Shown here piece after piece: positions 1-7,101 of a stretch of DNA of 64,000 nt. The notes beneath the pieces were generated by a model that worked only from the letters and a program-made list of their open reading frames with translations, made no database searches and had not been told where the DNA came from. The DNA comes from Chlamydiota bacterium. GTDB taxonomy: Bacteria > Auribacterota > Tritonobacteria > UBA1439. The stretch covers positions 1 to 64,000 of the forward strand of contig JAAYCL010000008.1 in the NCBI GenBank assembly GCA_012729785.1, given 5' to 3'. The position numbers were made by a program, and so were the translations under genes. Position 1 is the stretch's first letter. Every line of letters starts with the position of its first letter.

Positions 1-127
1 CATAACCAGCATGCCCTTCCAGGTCACTTTGCCCCCCTTCCCCGTCACGGAAAGCGGGCAGTTTACCAACTCCCGAATAGGACATTTTAACTTTGCACGA
101 ATAGGACATTATCGTATTGCGATTACA
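1..127. mobile_element. Probable terminal region of an IS21-like insertion sequence
   Basis: Seen: the 13-mer CGAATAGGACATT occurs at 74-86 and 98-110 (24-nt period), next to related phrases such as GGTCACTTTG (about 23-32) and GGCAGTTTACC (about 57-67). On the minus strand the segment begins TGTAATCGCAATACG at 127. Base composition is much lower in GC than the genes next door. From memory, multiple short GGACATTTT/GGTCACTTT-type repeats resemble the ends of IS21-family elements; no transposase lies inside the window. It could instead be an unrelated intergenic repeat. Confidence 0.45.
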
Positions 128-175
128 TCCCCGAGAGGCCGCCTGAGGGGCCGCCGCCCGGCGCGCATGCCCCCC

Positions 176-1297
176 TCATGCGCAACGCCCCCGGTACCGT
201 GCGTGGACCGCGCAGGCGCCCTCGCCGGAGACCATGCAGGGGCCCACGGGGCTCGACGGCGTGCAGCGCCCCCCGAACAGGAGGCACTCCTCCGGCTCCT
301 TCGCCCCCGCCAGCACGTCGCCGCATGCGCACCCGGCGGGCTCGGGGACGTCGGGGATTTCCCCCTCGAGCAACGCCTCCGCGTCGAACGCCGCGTACTC
401 GTCCCGGAGGCCGAGCCCGCTCGACCGGATGGCGCCGAGCCCGCGCCAGATCGAATCCCGCGGGACGAACACCTCCCGGATCGCCGCCACGGCCGCCTCG
501 TTCCCGCGCGCGGAAACGAACCGCGAATAGCCGTTGCGGATCTCCGCCTTCCTCCCGGCGATCATCTCCAGGAGCATGAGGATCCCCCGGAGCAGATCCG
601 CCGCCTCGAAACCGGTGACGACGCCCGGCACACCGTGCCGCTCGGCCAGGAAGCGGAAGGCGTCGGCGCCGAGCACCGCGCTCACGTGCCCGGGAAGGAT
701 GAGCCCGTCCAGGCGGGCCCCCGGACGGCCGAGGATGGCGTCAAGCGCGGGGGGGAGCAGTTTGAACGCCGGGAGGAGGAACAGGTTCCTCGCCCCCCGC
801 GCCCGCGCCCTCCGCACGACGGAGGCGAAGAGGGGGATCGTGGTCTCGAATCCGACCCCGAAGATCACCGTCTTCAGGGCCGGCTCGCCTGCGGCGTATT
901 CGAGCGCGTCGAGCGGGCTGTACATCGACCGCACCCGGGCGCCGCGGAAAGCCCGTGCGTCCTCCAGGGAACCGTCGAGGCCGGAGACCCGGAGCATGTC
1001 GTTGAAGCAGAAGAGGACGATCCCCGGCGTGCACGCCAGGCGGACCGCCTTCTCGACCTCGCGTCCCGGCGTGACGCAGACCGGGCAACCCGGGCCCGAG
1101 ACGATGCGGAGGGACGGGGGCAGGGCGCCGCGCACCCCCGTGGCGAAGAGGGCGGCCGTGTGCGTGCCGCACACCTCCATCAGGGAGGCCGGCGCGGCGC
1201 GCGCGCGCAGCCGGTCGAGCAGCGCGCGGGCGGCCGCGCCGCCCCGGAGGCGCTCAAAAAGTTCCGGCAAGCTCCCTGAGGAGTTCGACGGTGGCAT
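176..1297 (-). CDS. hypD: Hydrogenase maturation factor HypD
   Basis: 373 aa, the usual HypD length. HypD is the iron-sulfur scaffold that, with HypC, carries Fe while CN and CO ligands are assembled for [NiFe]-hydrogenase. Diagnostic cysteines are visible: EVCGTHT (C43), GPGCPVCVTP (C71, C74) and a C-terminal Cys-rich segment (CACGDVL, EECLLFGGRC, GPCMVSGEGAC) for the 4Fe-4S cluster. The ATG at 1297 starts just before the first family-like sequence; a longer frame upstream is only the hypC shadow. It overlaps hypC by 44 nt. hypE, usually next, is not found before the window edge, where an IS-like sequence lies. Confidence 0.93.
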   Translation of the reverse strand: MPPSNSSGSLPELFERLRGGAAARALLDRLRARAAPASLMEVCGTHTAALFATGVRGALPPSLRIVSGPGCPVCVTPGREVEKAVRLACTPGIVLFCFNDMLRVSGLDGSLEDARAFRGARVRSMYSPLDALEYAAGEPALKTVIFGVGFETTIPLFASVVRRARARGARNLFLLPAFKLLPPALDAILGRPGARLDGLILPGHVSAVLGADAFRFLAERHGVPGVVTGFEAADLLRGILMLLEMIAGRKAEIRNGYSRFVSARGNEAAVAAIREVFVPRDSIWRGLGAIRSSGLGLRDEYAAFDAEALLEGEIPDVPEPAGCACGDVLAGAKEPEECLLFGGRCTPSSPVGPCMVSGEGACAVHARYRGRCA

Positions 1298-1475
1298 GCG
1301 CCTCTTCCCTGTCGAGTTTCTGGATGGCGAACCCCGCGTGGACGAGCAGGTAGTCGCCCGGGCGCGCGTCCTGGACGAGGTCGAGCGCCACGCGCCTCCT
1401 CGCGCCCATGAAGTCCACGACTGCAAACCCGTCGCCGCGCGCCTCCACGATCAGTCCCGGCACCGCCACGCACAT
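1254..1475 (-). CDS. hypC: Hydrogenase maturation chaperone HypC
   Basis: 73 aa. HypC/HybG proteins start MC(L/V)A(V/I)PG; here the sequence starts MCVAVPGLIVE, so the essential Cys2 that binds iron and the large-subunit precursor is present, which fixes the start. The rest (VDFMGARRRVALDL, GDYLLVHAGFAIQKLD) is textbook HypC. It overlaps the end of the hypF-like gene by 25 nt and hypD by 44 nt, so translation of the three is probably coupled. Confidence 0.95.
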   Translation of the reverse strand: MCVAVPGLIVEARGDGFAVVDFMGARRRVALDLVQDARPGDYLLVHAGFAIQKLDREEAHATVELLRELAGTF

Positions 1476-2653
1476 CGGTCCGTCCCCCCCTCCGGCTCGT
1501 TGCCGCGATCCGCGCGGAGCGCGACCCACAGCTGGCCGACGCAGATCCCGAAATCGTTCAGCGGGACCGCGGGGCTCTCGAGCGTCTCGAAGCCCGCCTC
1601 CCGGAGCATCCCCGAGGCCCCGTCCGCGAGCAGCCGGTTTTGAAACACCCCCCCGCACAGCGCCACCGCACGGCAGCCGCGTGAGCGCCTGATTTCCCGC
1701 GCCGCGCGCAGGATGAGCGCCGCGAGCCCGTTGTGGAATCTTTTGGCGGCGACCTCGGTCGAAACGCCGCGGCGCAGATCCGCCATCAGGGCCGCCACGA
1801 AATCCTCGCAGCGGGCCTCGAACCCGTCCCCCTTCGCGAGAAGGGGGAACGGGTACGCCTCCCGGTCGTCGGAGAGGGATGCCCGCCGCTCCAGCTCGAT
1901 CGCGGCCTCCGCCTCCCGCTGCGTCGCGGGGGCGATCCCGAGGATCGCGGCCACCGCGTCGAAGAGCCGGCCGCAGCTCGAGGTGCGGGGGGCCAGGACC
2001 GCCCTCTCCAGCATCGCCTCGAGCGGCCTCCGCGCGGCCGCCGAACGGTCCCTGAACAGCACCGGGGCGTCGAACGCCGCCGTCCCCATCGCGGCGTGGA
2101 GCAGGGAGAGGCCCATCCTCCACGGCTCGCGCGCCGCCGCGTCCCCGCCCGGCATCCCGAGGTAGGCGAGGTGCCCGCAGCGCTTCCAGTCGCGCGGGGA
2201 GACCGCCAGGAACTCCCCCCCCCAGACCGCCCCGTCCGTGCCGAGGCCGGCGCCGTCGAAGACGACGCCGATAACCTCCTCGGCGCAGGAATGCTGCGCG
2301 AGCACCGCCGCGACATGCGCGTGATGGTGCTGGACGGCGAGACGGGGGGATGCGGGGAAGAGCGCCGCCGCGGCCCGCGAGAAATAGTGCGGATGGAGAT
2401 CGTGGGCGACGAGCCCCGGTTCGACCTCTTCCTCCTCGACCATCCCCCGCGCCGCGGCCAGGAACCGGGCGAGGTTGTCGGTCTCCGCGAGGTCGCCGTG
2501 CCCCCCCGACAGGCGCAGGCGCCCGCCGGAGAGCAGCCCGCAGCACCCTTTCGAATCCGCGCCGCAGGCGAAGATGCGCCGCGGCGGGGACCGCAGCCCC
2601 TCCAACGCCTCGGAAACGATCCTCACCGGCCTGCCCCCGCCCTCACCGTCCAT
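1451..2653 (-). CDS. hypF: Stand-alone Kae1-like carbamoyltransferase domain of HypF
   Basis: 400 aa that match only the C-terminal (Kae1/TobZ-like) half of HypF: metal-binding VQHHHAHVAAV (H109-H113), VVFDGAGLGTDGAVWGGEFL, a Cys-rich RIFACGADSKGCC segment (residues 27-38) and CGGVFQNRLL near the end. Complete HypF is about 750 aa and begins with acylphosphatase, zinc-finger and YrdC-like domains that make carbamoyl-AMP. All are absent, and the only sequence further upstream in frame is antisense to a TPR gene. The ATG at 2653 is the first plausible start. This is either a split HypF with the front half elsewhere or a remnant. It is translationally overlapped with hypC. Confidence 0.85.
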   Translation of the reverse strand: MDGEGGGRPVRIVSEALEGLRSPPRRIFACGADSKGCCGLLSGGRLRLSGGHGDLAETDNLARFLAAARGMVEEEEVEPGLVAHDLHPHYFSRAAAALFPASPRLAVQHHHAHVAAVLAQHSCAEEVIGVVFDGAGLGTDGAVWGGEFLAVSPRDWKRCGHLAYLGMPGGDAAAREPWRMGLSLLHAAMGTAAFDAPVLFRDRSAAARRPLEAMLERAVLAPRTSSCGRLFDAVAAILGIAPATQREAEAAIELERRASLSDDREAYPFPLLAKGDGFEARCEDFVAALMADLRRGVSTEVAAKRFHNGLAALILRAAREIRRSRGCRAVALCGGVFQNRLLADGASGMLREAGFETLESPAVPLNDFGICVGQLWVALRADRGNEPEGGTDRCAWRCRD

Positions 2654-2754
2654 AATGGTAGCATCGGCGCCGCGTGAAGTACACACGCACGCGGGAGGAG
2701 GACGAGACGCCGGCCGGGAGTGACAAGGCGCCGGACGGCCCCGGCGGAATTGCT

Positions 2755-2783
2755 TTGACAACGCCTGGCGCATCCCGTATCGT
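2755..2783 (+). promoter_or_regulatory. Sigma-70-type promoter for the TPR gene
   Basis: TTGACA at 2755-2760, 17-nt spacer, TATCGT at 2778-2783. It precedes an AAGGAGAA ribosome-binding site and the ATG at 2816 and lies in the divergent gap with the hypF-like gene. The predicted start of transcription is about 25 nt upstream of the ATG. Confidence 0.6.
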
Positions 2784-2815
2784 GGAATCCGTCCCGGTCC
2801 AAGGAGAATACGCCC

Positions 2816-3469
2816 ATGATCCTCCGTATCGCCCTCCCCGTCGTCGCCGCCGTTGCCGTGCACCAGCCGCTGCAGGGGCTCGATCCGCTCTTTCCCGGCA
2901 ACGCCCCGGCCCCCGCGTCCGCGGTCTCTCCATCCGGCGCCACGCCCTCCTCTTCTCCTGCGGCGCCGTCCGAGTCCGGCGCCGACGCCGCACGAGCGGC
3001 CGTCGCGGAGGGGGAGCGGCTCCTCGCGGAGGGCGATTTCGACGGGGCGCTGAAGGCCTTCACGAAGGCCGCCGCGCTCGATCCGAAGAACGCCGACGCC
3101 TACAACGGGGCCGGCAACTGCTACTACGCGCAGGAGAAGATCGATCTCGCCATCGAGGCGTTCAAGAGGGCGGTCGCGCACGACCCCGGGATGAGCTCGG
3201 CCTACTTCAACCTCGGGCACTGCCACGCGGTGAAGCAGCAGTGGGAGCTGGCCATCATCCATTACGGGAAGGCGGTCAAGGACAACCCGAAAAACGCCAA
3301 GGCCCACTTCGAGCTCGCGAACGCCTACTTCATCACGAAAAACTACCCCAACGCCAAACTGCACTACGAGAAGGCGGCCGAGATCTTCGGGGAGAAGACC
3401 TCGCAGGGCGAGGACGCCCTCCGCAACGCCCTCAAGGTCGAACTGCTGATGAAGCGGATGGGCGGGTGA
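2816..3469 (+). CDS. Small exported TPR protein
   Basis: 217 aa. An N-terminal hydrophobic stretch (MILRIALPVVAAVAV) suggests export or membrane anchoring; a Pro/Ser/Ala linker spans about residues 30-55. About four TPR units follow (AEGERLLAEGDFDGALKAF, AYNGAGNCYYAQEKIDLAIE, AYFNLGHCHAVKQQWELAI, AHFELANAYFITKNYPNAK). TPR arrays bind partner proteins; no catalytic domain is visible. Start supported by AAGGAGAA 10 nt upstream and an upstream promoter. It is one of at least eight TPR genes in the window. Confidence 0.8.
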   Translation: MILRIALPVVAAVAVHQPLQGLDPLFPGNAPAPASAVSPSGATPSSSPAAPSESGADAARAAVAEGERLLAEGDFDGALKAFTKAAALDPKNADAYNGAGNCYYAQEKIDLAIEAFKRAVAHDPGMSSAYFNLGHCHAVKQQWELAIIHYGKAVKDNPKNAKAHFELANAYFITKNYPNAKLHYEKAAEIFGEKTSQGEDALRNALKVELLMKRMGG

Positions 3470-3587
3470 CCGGCCCTTTGATGCTCCGGGGGCCGGGATC
3501 CGGGATTCAGGGGAGGCGCCGCGAAAGCCGGTGCGACGCCGCGCGTCTCTGCTTCATCCAGGATTCCGACTTCCGGCTCCTCTGTCC

Positions 3588-4727
3588 TCAGCGCCCCATC
3601 CCCTCCAGCCGCGTCAGCGCGCTCCTCGCGGCCCTGGGGTCCGGATCCGTCTCCACCGCCTTCTCGAGCGCGCGCCGGGCGAGGTCGTAGCGGCCGTTCA
3701 TCATGTAGACCAGCCCCATCCCGCGGTAGGCCTCCCCGCAGCCGGGGGAGAGCGCCACCGCCTTCCGGTACTCGGCGAGCGCCATATTGAACCACTCCAC
3801 GTACCGGTACGTCGCCCCGATGCCGTAGTACGCGTCCCCGAGCATCAGACGCGCCTCGACGCACCCGGGGTCCGCCTCCACCGCCTTCTGGAGGTGCTGT
3901 ATCCTCGCGTGCGATCCGTCGGGCGACTGCCGGGCCCTCGCCAGCTCCTCGAACGCGGCGGGCGAGGATGTCGGGCACGCCGCGAGCCGTTCCATCTCGG
4001 CGTCGCTCGGCGGGACGCCGAGAAGGGCCGCGAGCCGGGCGGCCATCCGCGCCTCGAGCTCGCAGAGGCGGCCGAGGAGCCCTTCCACTCGGAACCTGCC
4101 GGGCGGGGCCGCGGTGGACGGCCGCCGCGCCTCCAGCGCCACGGAAACGGCGTCGCCGCTCCGCCTCACGGTGCCCGAGACGACGATGTCGGCCCCGATG
4201 CGGCGCGCGAGACGCGCCGTCTCCCTGTCGTCGAGCGCCTCCTCCCCCTTTGCGCGACGGCGCTCGTGCGACCGCACCTCGCCCGCGTCCAGAAACGCCA
4301 AGCCGCCGAACGAATCCAGCTTTCGCCCGAGCGAATCGGCCAGTTCGACGGCGAGCCATTCGTCGCGCGCCTGCCCGGACTCGAGACGGAACGCGAGGAC
4401 CGCGACGCGGCACTGCTCCCCGGGCCCCGCCAAAGAGGCGTTGTGCGCCTTGAGCTCGATGAAGCGCAAAAGCGGAAGCTCTCCGCCTGGCGGGGCCGCG
4501 TTTGGCGCGGGCGCCGGGGTCGGTCGGAGGGAGAGGAATCTCAGGAGCGGGGCGTCCCGCTGCTGCGCCGGGACGGCGCACGAGAGGAGGAGCGCAGCTG
4601 CATAGGTTATCACGCTGGATCGCAAAGAGGCGGTCGCCGCATCGGACGCGCCCGCCGCGAACCCCCGCACGCGGGGGAACGCCCCGCGGCGCGCCCACCG
4701 GCTCCCCGCCGGCAGCGTCCCGGACAA
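3588..4727 (-). CDS. Exported protein with TolB-amino-terminal/FlgO-like domain and TPRs
   Basis: 379 aa at most. After an N-terminal region with a signal-like segment (VITYAAALLLSCAVPAQQ, about residues 39-56) comes an alpha/beta domain (CRVAVLAFRLESG, DEWLAVELADSLGRKLD, FLDAGEVRSHERRR, GADIVVSGTVRRSGDAVSVALEA) with the order seen in TolB-like N-terminal or FlgO-like domains. C-terminal TPRs follow (AHIQHLQKAVEADPGC, YRKAVALSPGCGEAYRGMGLVYMMNGRYDLARRALEKAVETDP). The exact start is uncertain: the Arg-rich first 38 residues may be untranslated. It lies 13 nt after the propeller gene, probably in one operon. Confidence 0.6.
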   Translation of the reverse strand: MSGTLPAGSRWARRGAFPRVRGFAAGASDAATASLRSSVITYAAALLLSCAVPAQQRDAPLLRFLSLRPTPAPAPNAAPPGGELPLLRFIELKAHNASLAGPGEQCRVAVLAFRLESGQARDEWLAVELADSLGRKLDSFGGLAFLDAGEVRSHERRRAKGEEALDDRETARLARRIGADIVVSGTVRRSGDAVSVALEARRPSTAAPPGRFRVEGLLGRLCELEARMAARLAALLGVPPSDAEMERLAACPTSSPAAFEELARARQSPDGSHARIQHLQKAVEADPGCVEARLMLGDAYYGIGATYRYVEWFNMALAEYRKAVALSPGCGEAYRGMGLVYMMNGRYDLARRALEKAVETDPDPRAARSALTRLEGMGR

Positions 4728-4740
4728 GGGGAACGCGGCG

Positions 4741-6798
4741 TCAGATGGCGAAGAGGCGCTTGACGGCGCTGGAGGTGCCGGGCTTGTTCGCCTTGGCGTC
4801 GTTCAGGCGCTGGGTGAGATAACCGCCCGTCAGATAGTCGATGTTCGCCGTGACCTCCTGGAGCTGCAGCTCGAGGCGGAGCCGCTCCCGCAGCTCCTCG
4901 GCGGGGGAGAGCAGCAGGTCGATCTGGAGGTTGCGGCGCTGGAAGTAGAACTGCGTGACCTCCTCCAGCACGTCGTTGCGGAGCTCCACGAGGTCGCGCG
5001 CCTCGTCGCTGATCCGCACCTGGTCGGGGTTGTAGAGGAAGTCGCCGAGTTCCCATTCAAACTGGAAGCTGAGGTCGTTGGTGTACTTGCGCTTGTCCTG
5101 ATCCTCGCTTGTGCTCTCGGTCCTGTGCTTGTATTTGTTGTCGGTGGAGCTTATCACCTTCTCGCCGATCGCGATGCCGGTCGCAGGCCCCTCGGAGGTG
5201 GAGTCGAACTGGACGGTGTCCCCGAGATCCTCCTGCCGCGTGATCTGCAACCCCTGTCCGTCCTTCTCGTCGATCTGCTTCTGGCGGTCGATGTCGTACT
5301 TGAGCCTGAACTTCGGCAGGAGCGCCCGGTACTTCGCCCCCTTGCGCCACCCCTCGATAAGGTCGGGGTGCACCTCGGCGAAGCGCATCGCCACCTCCTG
5401 GATCTCCTGCACCGACGGCTCGTGGGTGAACTGGCCGAGGACCGTCTGCACGTCGTCGATCGTCGGAATCGCGGGGCCGGGGGGCGCCTCGTCGCGGAAG
5501 GCGCGGGGCTCCTCGAGCGACACGACCGCCACCTGCTCCTCGTCCGGGGCGGTCTGGGCCGGGACGGTCTGCGCGGGGACGATCTCCTCGGCGGGCTTCT
5601 CCTCCTTCTCCGCAACGGGGCCCGGCGCCTCGGTTTTCGCCGACTCCGTGGCGGCCGGCTCCGTGGCGGCCGGCGCGGCGGACGCATCGGCGGAGGCGAC
5701 GGCGGTGCGGTAGAGGCCGCCGGACGACGCCGCCCATATCGTACCGCTGTCGAGCGGGTCGAAGGCGATGGCCATCGCGTTGGCGAGACTGGTCCCCCTG
5801 GAGAGCTCCTGCCACTTCGCCCCGCCGTCGCTCGAACCGTAGATCCCCGTGGAGGACGCCGCGTAGACCGCGTTGGAATCCGAGGGGGAGACGGCGACGC
5901 GGCGCACCCTCTTCTGTCCGAAGGCGTCCGCGCCGATCTCCTTCCAGTTCGCGCCGCCGTCCGTGCTCTTGAATACCCCGGCCGAGGTCCCGAGGTAGAC
6001 CACGTCGGGGTTCACCGGGTCGACCGCGATGCTCTCGGCGATCCTGGGCTGGGAGGCGACCTTCTCCCACGCCGCCCCGCCGTTTTTCGTCTTGTAGACG
6101 GCGTCGGGGGTCCCCGCGTAGAGGATGTTGGAATCGAACGGATGGACCGCCACCGCCGAGACGATCCCGCCGCCGCCGGGGAGCTCCATCCCGCTCCAGG
6201 TCGTGCCGCCGTCGCCGGACTTCAACAGCGCCCGGTCGAGCGTCGCCGCGTAGACCAGGTCGGGGTTCGAGAGGTCGATGGCGAGCCCCAGCACGGTGAC
6301 CTCCGCGTCCTTCATCGCGCCGTTCGCCTTCGCCCAGCTCTTCCCCCCGTCGAGGGAGGTGTAGATCCCGTCCACGCTCCCGGCGAAGATCTTGCGCTGG
6401 TTCGACGGGTCGATGGCGAGCGCGGTGACGCCGCCTATACGGCCGGAATCGCCCGAGGCCTGGAGCCCTTCGAGGAGCGCCTTCCGGGACGGGTCGAGCC
6501 CGGCGGGGATCTCGCGGCGGGCGCCGGAGAGATCGAGGCAGTTGACCCAGACCTTCCCCCCGTCGGCGCTCGTGAAGACGCCCTTCGTGGAGCCGATGAA
6601 GACGCGCCGCGAATCCATCGGGTCGACCGCGACCGCGCGGAGCCCCTTCTCCTCGGTGCCCGCGGAGAGGTTCGCCCACTCGCTCCCGTACGCCGCGACG
6701 CGAAGCGCCGCGCCGGCGAGGCAGACGGTTACGGCAAGCGCGGCCGCGAGGTGACGCGGTGCCAACGGAACGCCCCGGCGACGCAATGCGATCTTCAT
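4741..6798 (-). CDS. YCF48/BNR-like beta-propeller fused to an uncharacterised C-terminal domain
   Basis: 685 aa from the ATG at 6798, chosen because of AAAGGAGG 10 nt upstream. A signal peptide (HLAAALAVTVCLAGAALRVAA) is followed by about seven blades with repeated phrases: VAVDPMDSRRVFIGSTKGVFTS, ALAIDPSNQRKIFAGS, GVFKSTDGGANWKEI, GIYGSSDGGAKWQEL. SxDGGxxW is the BNR/YCF48 signature. A Pro/Ala/Glu linker follows, then about 250 residues ending in a helical segment (LEEVTQFYFQRRNLQIDLLL, LQLQEVTANIDYLTGGYL). That ending resembles uncharacterised deltaproteobacterial secreted proteins, from memory. Likely a periplasmic or outer-membrane factor; role unknown. Confidence 0.75.
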   Translation of the reverse strand: MKIALRRRGVPLAPRHLAAALAVTVCLAGAALRVAAYGSEWANLSAGTEEKGLRAVAVDPMDSRRVFIGSTKGVFTSADGGKVWVNCLDLSGARREIPAGLDPSRKALLEGLQASGDSGRIGGVTALAIDPSNQRKIFAGSVDGIYTSLDGGKSWAKANGAMKDAEVTVLGLAIDLSNPDLVYAATLDRALLKSGDGGTTWSGMELPGGGGIVSAVAVHPFDSNILYAGTPDAVYKTKNGGAAWEKVASQPRIAESIAVDPVNPDVVYLGTSAGVFKSTDGGANWKEIGADAFGQKRVRRVAVSPSDSNAVYAASSTGIYGSSDGGAKWQELSRGTSLANAMAIAFDPLDSGTIWAASSGGLYRTAVASADASAAPAATEPAATESAKTEAPGPVAEKEEKPAEEIVPAQTVPAQTAPDEEQVAVVSLEEPRAFRDEAPPGPAIPTIDDVQTVLGQFTHEPSVQEIQEVAMRFAEVHPDLIEGWRKGAKYRALLPKFRLKYDIDRQKQIDEKDGQGLQITRQEDLGDTVQFDSTSEGPATGIAIGEKVISSTDNKYKHRTESTSEDQDKRKYTNDLSFQFEWELGDFLYNPDQVRISDEARDLVELRNDVLEEVTQFYFQRRNLQIDLLLSPAEELRERLRLELQLQEVTANIDYLTGGYLTQRLNDAKANKPGTSSAVKRLFAI

Positions 6799-7101
6799 CC
6801 TGGATACCCCTCCTTTGAGCCCAGGTTCGATGCAGGGCCGGCGCCCGGACGCCCTCCGCACGGCGGTTCCCGCGCGCACAGTACAGGTTACGATATGCTA
6901 ACACCCCGTTCGAAGAACTGTCAAGCCGCCAGTGCGATTTTTTTCGCCGCGTGGTACGACCGGCCTGTGCGCAGTCTCTCAGATCCGCCTCTGGAACGTG
7001 TCACCTGATTGTAAAAACAATGTCGCCGCCTTCCCGGATCCCGTGCAAGCCCGAATGCCCTTTCGCTCCCCCGCCCCGCTCTGGCATAATGAGGCGCCGT
7101 C
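6799..7101. promoter_or_regulatory. Divergent intergenic region with promoters for both flanking genes
   Basis: About 300 nt without a credible gene. On the minus strand TTGACA (6924-6919), an 18-nt spacer and TAGCAT (6900-6895) would drive the propeller gene. On the plus strand CATAAT at 7085-7090 lies only 11 nt before the ATG of the GT-C/TPR gene, implying a leader of about five bases; its -35 is poor. No hairpin terminator was seen. Confidence 0.45.

Noticed and set aside
11-1279. Long plus-strand frame opposite hypD and hypC
   Set aside because: Arg/Pro/Ala-rich translation with no motif; antisense shadow of clear hyp genes in high-GC DNA.
1451-3364. HypF start upstream of 2653
   Set aside because: The extra 237 codons are antisense to the TPR gene at 2816-3469 and show no HypF N-terminal domain.
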